A DNA stretch of 64,000 nucleotides, taken from positions 2,012,392 to 2,076,391 of the forward strand of contig LANB01000001.1 in assembly GCA_000964245.1 (NCBI GenBank). The letters run 5' to 3'. A program made the translations under genes and the position numbers. The stretch is from Cellvibrionaceae bacterium 1162T.S.0a.05. Lineage in GTDB: Bacteria > Pseudomonadota > Gammaproteobacteria > Pseudomonadales > Cellvibrionaceae. The notes below the pieces were generated by a model. It searched no databases and was not told the origin of the DNA. It saw only the letters and a program-made list of their open reading frames with translations. The stretch's first letter is position 1; every line of letters starts with the position of its first letter. Below are positions 16,248 through 24,692 of the stretch, piece by piece.

Positions 16248-16667
16248 ATGTATGAATTGCTCTATATTAGTGTTGCTCCTCAAGGCTTGTCTGAGTCAGA
16301 GCTGATGAATGTTCTGAAGGAAGCTCGTGTAAAAAACCAAAAGCTCGGTATAACCGGCATGTTGGTATACCACAAACGTGAGATCATGCAAATTCTCGAA
16401 GGTGAGAAGGATATAGTCAAAGAGTTATTCCAAACAATTCAGGCCGACGATCGCCATACCAGTGTTGAAGTATTTTATGAAGGTGAAATTGAAGCCAGAG
16501 CGTTTGCGGAATGGTCAATGGCGTTTAAACTGCTGGATGACAGTGCGCTGGAAACGATAATGTTGGGGTATGAGGATTTTAGTAAGGGCGAATCGCCCAT
16601 TCACATGCTAAGTGAAAGCCCAAATAGAGGGAAAGACACTTTTCTACGCTTACGCGATACGCTCTAA
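16248..16667 (+). CDS. BLUF-domain blue-light sensor
   Basis: 139 residues, a short BLUF protein. BLUF domains bind FAD and sense blue light through a Tyr-Gln hydrogen-bond switch. The key residues are present: Tyr6 (LLYISVA), Asn30 (ARVKNQKLGITGML), Gln48 (IMQILEG), Trp89 and Met91 (AEWSMAF), and the DDRH turn. No output domain is fused, so it would act through a protein partner. The 216-base gap upstream holds no gene and presumably its promoter. Confidence 0.92.
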   Translation: MYELLYISVAPQGLSESELMNVLKEARVKNQKLGITGMLVYHKREIMQILEGEKDIVKELFQTIQADDRHTSVEVFYEGEIEARAFAEWSMAFKLLDDSALETIMLGYEDFSKGESPIHMLSESPNRGKDTFLRLRDTL

Positions 16668-16690
16668 ATAGTTCTTTTGGAAAACTGCGA

Positions 16691-17143
16691 TTGAAAAAAC
16701 GCGATATGAAAGAAAAAGTAACACAATTTTGTGAAGCACTATTTAGGCTCGATGCAAAATCTGATGATTTTGTTGGTCACCTCTATGATGTTGCTTCCCT
16801 CCTGGATGGCGTTTCAGGTATATCTGACGCTTTTGATCCAATCTTTTCTTTCATTGAGTCTCACCCGCGCGCGGACTTTGGGTCTCCCGGTCCGCTCGTA
16901 CATTTGTTGGAAAAGTACTACCCGAATTATGAACCCCGCCTTGTCCAGTCTCTGGAAAATAAACCGACGAGCCTTACGGTTTTTATGTTAAGTCGAATAC
17001 TCAACGCGCCAGATGGCCAAAAGAGTAGGATGAAATATTTGTTACTACTTAAGTCGGTCGCTGAAAACGAAGATGCAGATCAACTAACAAAAGAGCGGGC
17101 CGGGGCGCTTTACCAGGCTCAAATGCATTTGAGCGGCGTGTAA
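16691..17143 (+). CDS. Hypothetical protein next to BLUF gene
   Basis: 150 residues, soluble and largely helical. FIESHPRADFGSPGPLVHLLEKYYPNYEPRL resembles small immunity-like proteins in general composition, but I recognise no family. The TTG at 16691 is used; an ATG five codons later (16706) is an equally good start. It begins 23 bases after the BLUF gene, so it is the likeliest co-transcribed partner of the light sensor. Confidence 0.55.
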   Translation: MKKRDMKEKVTQFCEALFRLDAKSDDFVGHLYDVASLLDGVSGISDAFDPIFSFIESHPRADFGSPGPLVHLLEKYYPNYEPRLVQSLENKPTSLTVFMLSRILNAPDGQKSRMKYLLLLKSVAENEDADQLTKERAGALYQAQMHLSGV

Positions 17144-17196
17144 TTGAATACAGTGTGTTTAAAGTTAGGCAGCTAAACAATATATAAGGAGGTTAT

Positions 17197-17511
17197 GTGA
17201 CATATTGGGTCAATCATTTGGCGGGCCATTCTGATATCGAATATCCCCTGGATTCTCTCGCAGCGTTATATGATGAGCTAAGTGGCGCGAATCAGGAGCA
17301 TACGGATGTGTCACTTACACACGAGACTGAATGGAGTTTAGCGGCTTTTTCGTCTGGCTTGCTCGTTCTTGAAAATGTTGCTGGTGAGGGTGAGTCAGTA
17401 CATATGAAAAATGTATCAAAAGAAAAAACCCTATCGCTATGGCGCTGCTTGGCGGAGGGGAAAATCGAGGTCGTGCAAAAGGAAGATTGGAAGCCTGGCT
17501 ATGGTCGCTAA
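17197..17511 (+). CDS. Hypothetical protein
   Basis: 104 residues from a GTG preceded by AAGGAGG at ideal spacing, so translation is well supported. The sequence starts TYWVNHLAGHSDIEYPLDSLAALYDEL and has no membrane segment. No family recognised. It ends 44 bases before the dioxygenase gene. Confidence 0.6.
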   Translation: MTYWVNHLAGHSDIEYPLDSLAALYDELSGANQEHTDVSLTHETEWSLAAFSSGLLVLENVAGEGESVHMKNVSKEKTLSLWRCLAEGKIEVVQKEDWKPGYGR

Positions 17512-17555
17512 CCAGTAAAAAGATAAAGGATCAGGATCTGTTGATATCCGTAGGT

Positions 17556-18365
17556 ATGAATAAAAACCAACAAATTTTATTTTTATCACATGGCGGCGGC
17601 CCACTGCCACTACTGGGCGACCCGTCTCATTCTGCGATGGTCCGCTGTTTAAAAAACCTCGCGGCTTCTGTACAGAAGCCTTCGGCAATTCTGGTGGTCA
17701 GTGCTCACTGGGAAGAGAGCATGCCGACAGTGACGTCAGGCCCCAATCCTTCGTTGATATACGATTACTATGGGTTTCCCGAAGAGTCTTATCACATTGC
17801 GTATCCCTGTCAGGGCGAGCCTCTCCTGGCTGAGAGTGTACAAGAGCAGCTTGCGCTCGCGGGCATCAGGTCACAACTCGACGATAAACGAGGGTTTGAT
17901 CATGGACTTTTTGTTCCCTTAAAAATCCTCTTTCCGGAAGCCGATATTCCTTGTATTCAGTTATCGCTTGTAAACAATCTCGATCCGGTTTTACATGTTC
18001 GTATCGGTGAGGCACTTCGGGCCTTGGACTTTGAGAATTTGATGGTAATTGGGTCGGGCTTTTCTTTTCATAATCTGAGGGCATTTTTCTCTCCTGAAAC
18101 GGAAGATGCCAAACTGATGAATGCTTCATTCGAAGCCTGGTTGAAGGAAACGTGCTCCAACCCCGCCCTTTCTGAAGAGACGAGAATGCAGCGGCTCTTT
18201 GAATGGGAAAAGGCACCGGGAGCGCGTTATTGTCACCCCAGAGAGGAACATTTGTTGCCCTTGCATGTATGCAGCGGTCTGGCGGGCAGGGCATGTAATC
18301 AGGTTTTTGAACTTCAAATCCTTGAGAAGCAATCAAGTATGTTTTTCTGGAGTGAGGGTCCCTAG
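17556..18365 (+). CDS. DODA/LigB-type extradiol ring-cleavage dioxygenase (YgiD-like)
   Basis: 269 residues, the normal length of the class III extradiol family that opens catechol-type rings (such as DOPA) with a single metal. Metal and catalytic segments: FLSHGGGPLPLLG, VVSAHWEE, FDHGLFVPLKILFP, IGSGFSFHNLRA and CHPREEHLLPLHV. Cytoplasmic. The ATG at 17556 is where the family similarity begins; the frame is open further upstream, overlapping the previous gene. Confidence 0.9.
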   Translation: MNKNQQILFLSHGGGPLPLLGDPSHSAMVRCLKNLAASVQKPSAILVVSAHWEESMPTVTSGPNPSLIYDYYGFPEESYHIAYPCQGEPLLAESVQEQLALAGIRSQLDDKRGFDHGLFVPLKILFPEADIPCIQLSLVNNLDPVLHVRIGEALRALDFENLMVIGSGFSFHNLRAFFSPETEDAKLMNASFEAWLKETCSNPALSEETRMQRLFEWEKAPGARYCHPREEHLLPLHVCSGLAGRACNQVFELQILEKQSSMFFWSEGP

Positions 18366-18525
18366 TTAAAATTGGCGATATTGTATTCGGCAAGGTTTAA
18401 TTAGAGACTATCGCAAGGGGTTTGACTTATATATAGGTGATTTTAGGTTTCACTTTTAATATCGTAGCCAACAATGTTTACGGACAGATCACTGGATTTT
18501 TAGCGCCAATTTGCGAGGAGTCGCG

Positions 18526-18987
18526 ATGAATATTACGGAAAGCATACAAATTGACAATGATATTCAGGTTGTTTGGCATTGCTTGACAGAGCCAGACAAA
18601 ATAAAAAAATGGAACCCGTGTTTTATTCATGAAACTCCTCTTGTTGAGGGAGCGCTGCCTGGTGTGGGTTTCAAGTCAATTATTACGCTCGAAGAAAACG
18701 GAAAAAGAAATGATTACCAAAGTGCAGTGCTTGAGTTTGAAGAAGGCCGTAAGCTAAGTATTGCGCTGGAAGGGGGAAACCTTGGTGCGTCTCCCATGAT
18801 AATTACCCAGGCGCTTACGCAGAAGTCAGGCGGCGTTGAACTGGAACAAAATATCAAATGGCGGCCTTCCGGATTTATTTTAAGCTTATTGTCTCCGCTA
18901 ATTTCACTGGTAAGCAAAAAGAAGGTCTCGAAGGACCTTCTTGAGATAAAAAAAGTAGCGGAATCTGTTGAACATTCACAAATATGA
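18526..18987 (+). CDS. SRPBCC-family protein
   Basis: 153 residues. The START-like ligand-binding fold is recognisable from SIQIDNDIQVVWHCLTEPDKIKKWNP at the N-terminus and the C-terminal helix. Polyketide cyclase/dehydrase-type proteins of this kind bind hydrophobic molecules; ligand unknown. GAGGAG lies five bases before the ATG at 18526; an ATG five codons earlier is less likely. Confidence 0.75.
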   Translation: MNITESIQIDNDIQVVWHCLTEPDKIKKWNPCFIHETPLVEGALPGVGFKSIITLEENGKRNDYQSAVLEFEEGRKLSIALEGGNLGASPMIITQALTQKSGGVELEQNIKWRPSGFILSLLSPLISLVSKKKVSKDLLEIKKVAESVEHSQI

Positions 18988-19227
18988 ATTAAAACCTGCC
19001 TTGCTAAAAACACACCAAAAGCGTCTCCTCCCGTACTAAATCGGTATCTACCTCGCGGATTGCCTGGCTTCGGGCAGATCGTATCGGCCCCCACACCCTG
19101 TTGATCGACAAATGTAACTACCAAGAACCAGGTATGTGCGATGTTGTCGATGCCGATACCATGAGCCTCAATCAAAATAATCTGGATAACTGTATTTCCG
19201 ATAATTAAAGGGATTGAGGGCATATAA

Positions 19228-19734
19228 ATGGGGTGTTTTGCAGGTCGAGTGCTGCTCGGGCTCTGCTTATTAGTCAGTTGTTGTGGTGCTTATTCCCAAA
19301 TAGACATTGATGTTGGCATTGAAGGCCGGGCCCTTGTTATTTCGGGCTTTCAGGACGAGCACAATGTTTTTAAAGCGCTGGAAGCCGGTGCGCAGGGTTA
19401 TGTCTATAAACTGGAAGAAGATGACAAAATCATTGATGCCATCGACTATATTCTGCAGGGCGGTGCACCGATAAGCCCGATTATCGCGCGCTTGATGCTC
19501 AAAAAATTCAAGGCACCGGAAGTTAAGGCCTTTGACATTGAACCGCTAACCGAAAAACAACAGGATATTTTGCTCTATGTTAGCCAGGGTTTTACTTCCA
19601 GAGAGATAGCAGAGAAGCTTGGTATTTCCTACTACACCGTGACCACCCACATTAAAAATATTTATGAGAAACTTCAGGTTAATAGCCGCGCGGAGGCAAT
19701 CTACGAGGCTCGTAAAATGGGCTTGATTGACTAG
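19228..19734 (+). pseudogene. LuxR/NarL-type response regulator, N-terminus replaced
   Basis: 168 residues. From about residue 34 on it is a NarL-type regulator: ALEAGAQGYVYK is the second half of a receiver domain, and LTEKQQDILLYVSQGFTSREIAEKLGI with TVTTHIKNIYEKL is the LuxR helix-turn-helix. The first half of the receiver, with its phosphorylated Asp, is missing; in its place is a signal-peptide-like start (MGCFAGRVLLGLCLLVSCC) of another protein. The likeliest origin is a deletion joining the start of an upstream exported or sensor protein gene to this regulator. A product might still be made, since GAGGG precedes the ATG. Confidence 0.7.
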
Positions 19735-19891
19735 GCAGTCTGAAACGCCCTATTTCATTGTGTTTTAGCGACTGTTCTATCGGTTCGCTTCGTTGTCCTC
19801 GCAGCCTTGCCTTGGGGCCGGAGATGGCCGTTTGCGTTGTGGCCGAGAACATATAAGAATGTCTATTCCTGCTGCCTGAGGAATAGCGGTT

Positions 19892-20845
19892 ATGACACAG
19901 AATCGGCAACTCGCACCACTCGCCTACACCAAGGCTGATGATATTGAGAAGGTGTGGTCTGAGCAATTCCTGATGGATATCGATCTCCGTGATCGCCAGC
20001 AATGCTTTTTTAACACGCAAAGCCTCCAACTCCCTGGTATCGGGATGTCCTTATTCTCCGGTAGTTGTTCCTCAATGACTCGAAGCGTGGCACAAGCGGC
20101 TGATGCTTCGCAGGATGTGATGCTTTGCATTGCGTTTTCAGCCAATGTTCGTGTCTCGCGATCAGGCGCAGAAGCAACTTATTTACCGGGCGAAGCCCAT
20201 GTTTGGATGGCCGACCAAAGTACCCAGTGCCGTGTGGACGACGACTATTCGGCAATCATGTTCAACCTTCCTGCCAGTAGTCTGCGTGGAATCGATATTG
20301 ATCAAAGCCTTGATCGCGGTATCGTCAATGGTTCGGGTGAATTGCAGTTGTTGATTGATTACGCGCGCAATACTTTAAAGCTGTGGGGCAGTCTCAATGA
20401 CAATACCGTTAACAAAGCGGCCACGCATCTTCGTGAATTGGCTTGCATGGCACTGAGCGCCGACCACGCTTTCATTGCGGGCGAACAGATTGATCAACAG
20501 CAAAGTGTGCGCGCCGCGCGTTTGGCCAGGATAAAAGCGGATATTCAAAACAACTTGCAAAAACCAGGCTTGTCACCGGCCTGGATTGCCGCCCGTGAAG
20601 GGATTAGTAGCCGCTATTTGCGGGACTTGTTAGCCGATGAGCAAACTAATTTCAGTCGCCTGGTGCTGGACTTGCGCCTCCAGCAAAGTTACCAACTCCT
20701 CACAGATCTGCGTTATCTTCATCAACCCATCAGTGCCATTGCCTTCGGATGTGGTTTTGGTGATCTCTCGTATTTTTGTCGTGTTTTCAAGCGGCGATTC
20801 TCCTGTACGCCTTCAGACATTCGCCCGCGCGCCATTGAATCATAG
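19892..20845 (+). CDS. AraC-family transcriptional regulator
   Basis: 317 residues. The C-terminal third has two helix-turn-helix motifs: SPAWIAAREGISSRYLRDLLADE and QPISAIAFGCGFGDLSYFCRVFKRRFSCTPSDIR, the AraC signature. The N-terminal 200 residues form a cupin-like sensing domain. GAGGAA lies eight bases upstream of the ATG. The target is unknown; downstream lie a small lipoprotein and a repeat protein on the same strand. Confidence 0.92.
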   Translation: MTQNRQLAPLAYTKADDIEKVWSEQFLMDIDLRDRQQCFFNTQSLQLPGIGMSLFSGSCSSMTRSVAQAADASQDVMLCIAFSANVRVSRSGAEATYLPGEAHVWMADQSTQCRVDDDYSAIMFNLPASSLRGIDIDQSLDRGIVNGSGELQLLIDYARNTLKLWGSLNDNTVNKAATHLRELACMALSADHAFIAGEQIDQQQSVRAARLARIKADIQNNLQKPGLSPAWIAAREGISSRYLRDLLADEQTNFSRLVLDLRLQQSYQLLTDLRYLHQPISAIAFGCGFGDLSYFCRVFKRRFSCTPSDIRPRAIES

Positions 20846-20990
20846 AAAACACGGCTTTATAAAAAACGTGCTCCTTAAAAGGGCGTGCCGCTGAGTCCAA
20901 CACGCAACGCCGCCCAGTCCAAGCCTCTGCGAAAAACACTCAATACAATCGGTCAATAAACTTTTAATTGGTTTTTCTGATGGAGGTGAA

Positions 20991-21242
20991 ATGCATCACC
21001 ACGTTGTTCGTGTGTTCTCTACGTTAGTGAACAGTAAGCGGAAAATTGCAATCGCTGTGATTTGCTTTGGAATATTGCTCTCGGGTTGCGGGGGCGGCGG
21101 TTCTGGTGCAAACAATGTTGGCGGCGGAGGTGGAGGCATTAATACACCGGAGCCTCAGCCAGAACCCGAGCCTCAGCCAGAGCCCCAGCCCGAAGTCGCC
21201 ACTTGGGGGCAAAGCAATTGGGACGAGGCAGAATGGCAATAA
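20991..21242 (+). CDS. Small Pro/Gly-rich lipoprotein
   Basis: 83 residues. A signal peptide ends in lipobox LSGC (Cys33), followed by Gly-rich and then EPQPEPEPQPEPQPE repeats and an acidic end. Looks like a bare surface tether with no catalytic domain. GGAGG lies close to the ATG. It stops 49 bases before the YadA-head-like protein, and the two may be one transcript. Confidence 0.65.
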   Translation: MHHHVVRVFSTLVNSKRKIAIAVICFGILLSGCGGGGSGANNVGGGGGGINTPEPQPEPEPQPEPQPEVATWGQSNWDEAEWQ

Positions 21243-21291
21243 AAACGTTTTCCACTTCTAACGGTTATTCGCTTTAAACAGGTGATATAAA

Positions 21292-22494
21292 ATGAATTTC
21301 TCTCTACCTAAAACCCGATTCACGGTAATTTTATCGGCGGTTTTCATGGCCATGAATATTCAGGCCAGTGAATTGGACATCCCCAATCAATTTTCGTCAG
21401 GAACACCTGCGCTCGCTTCTGAAGTGAATGCCAATTTTACTGCGACAGAAACAGCAGTTAACGACAACTTTACTCAGCTTGAAAATGCCATTTCACAAAT
21501 AGAGGCGTTAAACACAGCGGTTCAAGCAATGCAGGCGACGATTGATGAGCAACAAACGCTTATCAATGCGCAACAAGCATTAATTACAGAATTACAGACA
21601 AGTAGTGCAGAGCAAAATACGTCACTCGCTTCGCTGGACGAGCGCATTTTCGGGGTAGAAGAGGATATTGGTTTAATTGAAACGGCGTTTACCAGTGTTC
21701 TAAGTGATATTGCTTCAATGGAGTCGCGTGTAGCGGATGTCGAAGGCGACATTATTGAAGATTTGCCGGACTACCTCAGTATCGAAGTGGATAAACAGGG
21801 TAACCCCTCAGTGGTATTCAGTGCAGTGAATGTTCACGTGAATAACGGTTCGGGTGACACCGCTTTGATTAATGGCCTGGGTAATTTAATTGTAGGCTAT
21901 GATGAAGAGACAAACTTTTTCTCCGAGGTTTGTTCATATGGCGAATTCACAGATCAAGCCTCGTGTGAGGAAAATGGTGAACTGTGGTCCATGAGTCACA
22001 AGAGCGGTTCTCACAATGTCGTTATTGGGCCGAGACATAACTACAGCCGTAGCGGGGGATTTGTCGCCGGTTATCGAAATATCGTCAACAGTGATTTCGC
22101 TTCCGTAAATGGTGGGCAGGACAACACAGCAAGTGGCGATTACAGCAGTGTTAGCGGTGGCAATGGGAACACCGCAAGCGGCAATTCCAGTAATGTCAGC
22201 GGCGGTGTCGGGAATACCGCAAGTGGCATTTATAGTCGAGTGGGTGGCGGTGTGAGTAATGTCGCGAATGGTTCGTCCAGTAGTGTGAGTGGCGGCGTGT
22301 TTGGAACAGCAAGTGGCGAAAGAAGCAGTGTCACCGGTGGCCTTGGAAATACCGCAAGCGGTAATAACAGCAGTGTCAGTGGTGGCAATTCCAACACAGC
22401 AAGTGGAACAAATAGCAGTGTCAGTGGCGGTTATACTCGGCAAGCGCCCAACGCAGAGAATTGGGCGGCCGGAAGTTTGTTTGAGTCAAACTAA
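21292..22494 (+). CDS. Secreted YadA-head-like repeat protein
   Basis: 400 residues. Signal peptide (1-25, ends IQASE), coiled-coil region about 45-165 (QQTLINAQQALITELQ), then from about 270 a series of 16-residue repeats of the form GNTASGxxSSVSGG that resemble the left-handed beta-roll of trimeric autotransporter heads (YadA/Hep_Hag). However, it lacks the C-terminal membrane anchor of that family, ending in GSLFESN. It may be a free secreted trimer. AGGTGA precedes the ATG and a strong terminator follows. Confidence 0.75.
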   Translation: MNFSLPKTRFTVILSAVFMAMNIQASELDIPNQFSSGTPALASEVNANFTATETAVNDNFTQLENAISQIEALNTAVQAMQATIDEQQTLINAQQALITELQTSSAEQNTSLASLDERIFGVEEDIGLIETAFTSVLSDIASMESRVADVEGDIIEDLPDYLSIEVDKQGNPSVVFSAVNVHVNNGSGDTALINGLGNLIVGYDEETNFFSEVCSYGEFTDQASCEENGELWSMSHKSGSHNVVIGPRHNYSRSGGFVAGYRNIVNSDFASVNGGQDNTASGDYSSVSGGNGNTASGNSSNVSGGVGNTASGIYSRVGGGVSNVANGSSSSVSGGVFGTASGERSSVTGGLGNTASGNNSSVSGGNSNTASGTNSSVSGGYTRQAPNAENWAAGSLFESN

Positions 22495-22518
22495 TGAAAG
22501 TTTAATGTGAAACGATAA

Positions 22519-22554
22519 ATGCTTCGCCTTTTATAACGGCGAAGCATTTTTTTT
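22519..22554 (+). terminator. Rho-independent terminator after the repeat protein
   Basis: Perfect 10-bp stem ATGCTTCGCC (22519-22528) with GGCGAAGCAT (22538-22547), nine-base loop, eight following T residues. Confidence 0.95.
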
Positions 22555-22648
22555 ATCCATTTACAAAGCTAAATACTTTTTTAAGTGGGGCTTGGTAGAA
22601 TCTCGGTAGTGGAGTTCCCTGTTTTACCAGATTTTGAGGAGGCCTCGA

Positions 22649-23302
22649 ATGCGAAATTCCTATACCTTGCACCTATCTCGCTTTTTATCTGTTAGCGCAT
22701 TGATTTTTTTGTTTATTTTTCTCTCTGGTTGCAGCGGCGATTCTTGCAATCCTTCAAGTCAAAATTATGTTGTAGAGGGTTATTCAGCCCAATCTATCAG
22801 GTATGTAGAATTGGAGCCCGAAGGATACCTCAGACCCGAATTCGATGTGCTTGATAATAGTGAAGAGGTAAGTTGGACGACCTATGGTATACATGTCATA
22901 GGTGTAGAAAGATTTTTTACTGCTGACGCCTCTCCTGAGAAACGAAAGGGGCGCCTCGAGTTATTCCCTTCAGCCTATGCTTGTAGCCCGGGGCTGCCGC
23001 AAACCACACAAACTGTCACAGCATTTACAGTGACAAGTGATAATGATTTTTCTGAAGATTACCCGGCTGGCACAAATATATCGGTATTTTTTAGACCAGT
23101 TTATACCGTACATCGTCTGGTAAATAATTACGAAACAATACCTGAATATCTTGTTATCGATCCAGTTTCGCCCAGGCAAATATTTTTGGACCTTTTACAA
23201 CAACCTGAATTTGAGCGGCACAACTTTACGATTTCGATAAGCTTGAGTGATGGGTCGATCTTTGAATTCCAGACGGGTGATGTATATCTCACAGAACAAT
23301 GA
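22649..23302 (+). CDS. Lipoprotein of unknown function
   Basis: 217 residues. Signal peptide with lipobox LSGC; the mature protein is beta-rich with several Cys and no family I recognise. ATG at 22649 has GAGGAGG nine bases upstream. Stands alone after the terminator at 22519. The 284-base gap after it holds no gene. Confidence 0.65.
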   Translation: MRNSYTLHLSRFLSVSALIFLFIFLSGCSGDSCNPSSQNYVVEGYSAQSIRYVELEPEGYLRPEFDVLDNSEEVSWTTYGIHVIGVERFFTADASPEKRKGRLELFPSAYACSPGLPQTTQTVTAFTVTSDNDFSEDYPAGTNISVFFRPVYTVHRLVNNYETIPEYLVIDPVSPRQIFLDLLQQPEFERHNFTISISLSDGSIFEFQTGDVYLTEQ

Positions 23303-23586
23303 TTCTATTTGCCTTAGTGAGAAGCTGGTATTTATTGTTTTAATCAAGCATCCCGACTCAAGGAGCGATTGATTAAAACGGCGAGGGTTCTGTTCAGTAG
23401 TCAACTTAAGGGGATTCTAATAAGGTCGGTTTCATAGGCGTACGAAAGAGGCATCTCTCTCTAATCCGGGTACAGGATCGGCCCCGGTGAGTTGATTTGA
23501 ATGATAATAAAAAATCGTTGGCATAAAAATGGTGACTTCCTGCTTCTTATAGATATAGAAAAAATCAAATCAGGGAGTTTTACGAA

Positions 23587-24345
23587 ATGTGCATACCATT
23601 GAGGGCGTTTAAATACCTTGGAGGGCTGCTGGGCTTATTGTGTTTTTCGGGAGTAGTGAATGCATTAGTCATTACACATACCGAATATTTTAGTAATAAC
23701 GTGGTGTTCGCAAGCACTGGCTGGAATACCGGCTTCAGACAAGTTTCTGGCGGTCATAACAATTTTACCAATCTGGCTGGCTTTGATTCATCACTGGGTA
23801 CACTTACTGGTGTGAGTGTTTCCTACAGCGCAGAAGTTAATCTCTCAGGGGGATTCCTGGTGAGAGACCCTACAGATTGTGCGGTATTTTGCGAGGATGA
23901 TGTTTCGGGCTCCGGGTCGGTATCGTCTTCGTACATATTTGATCTTTATTCTCCAGAGGTTATTGGTTATGACGCTGGGATTAATCTTGGATTCGGTTTG
24001 AGCTGTAGCGATGATGACGGTTATTGCGACAGTTTCAATAATCAGAACCGAAATGACTGGAATGGTGAACTGTTTTCTTCAACGCAACTGTCCATAATTG
24101 CAAATTTTATTGATACCTCGGTGACCATGCGTACATATAACAACTTGTATGTGAGGTCTGAAAATTGCCCGGATACTGAAGATGAGTGCTATACCAACGC
24201 CTCTTCGACTTTTTCCGGTAATGTTTCGGTGAGTTATACCTACGATGAGTTTGTGGAAGTCCCGGAGCCTGCATCCCTGGGGTTGTTGTCGTTGGGCTTG
24301 TTGGCACTTTTTTTCCGGCGTCGTGCAATTCGTACTGCTGTTTAA
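23587..24345 (+). CDS. PEP-CTERM sorted exported protein
   Basis: 252 residues. Signal peptide at the N-terminus; a Cys-, Ser- and Asn-rich beta domain; then VPEPASLGLLSLGLLALFFRRR, the PEP-CTERM tripartite signal (Pro-Glu-Pro, hydrophobic helix, Arg cluster) recognised by exosortase. Such proteins are processed for the cell surface or exopolysaccharide matrix. No exosortase is in the window, so it must be encoded elsewhere. A small inverted repeat AAAGAG/CTCTTT follows. Confidence 0.9.
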   Translation: MCIPLRAFKYLGGLLGLLCFSGVVNALVITHTEYFSNNVVFASTGWNTGFRQVSGGHNNFTNLAGFDSSLGTLTGVSVSYSAEVNLSGGFLVRDPTDCAVFCEDDVSGSGSVSSSYIFDLYSPEVIGYDAGINLGFGLSCSDDDGYCDSFNNQNRNDWNGELFSSTQLSIIANFIDTSVTMRTYNNLYVRSENCPDTEDECYTNASSTFSGNVSVSYTYDEFVEVPEPASLGLLSLGLLALFFRRRAIRTAV

Positions 24346-24692
24346 TCTGAAAGAGAAAATCTCTTTAGGCCTTTGAGCAGCAGCGCAAGGTGTATAGTGG
24401 GCGCTGTTGCTTGCCTTGGGTTTGTTTTCTGGAAAAATTTTCTACAGGTAATGAAAACCTGACTTTTTGAAGCGGCGCACAGTGAAACCGTTTTCTTTTG
24501 AGTCTGGTGTCATATCTATCTTCGTTTTATTTCTGTTGAGTAAAAATAAAGTAAATGTGTAACGTTTTTTTTTTTTGCTGTTTGTCGCAATTCACAAACA
24601 AACTACTTTGGGCAAGTACAATGAGAGAGCCATAAAAAATATGGCGCTTAAATCAAAGAATTACAAAAATAACTCATTAGGAGCCTGGAAGA
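24346..24692. other. 347-base promoter region before the GH10 xylanase
   Basis: No gene. Contains a stem GCAGCAGCGC/GCGCTGTTGC (about 24378-24412) without a T run, a run of T residues near 24565-24578, and presumably the xylanase promoter. I cannot name a regulator site. Confidence 0.4.
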
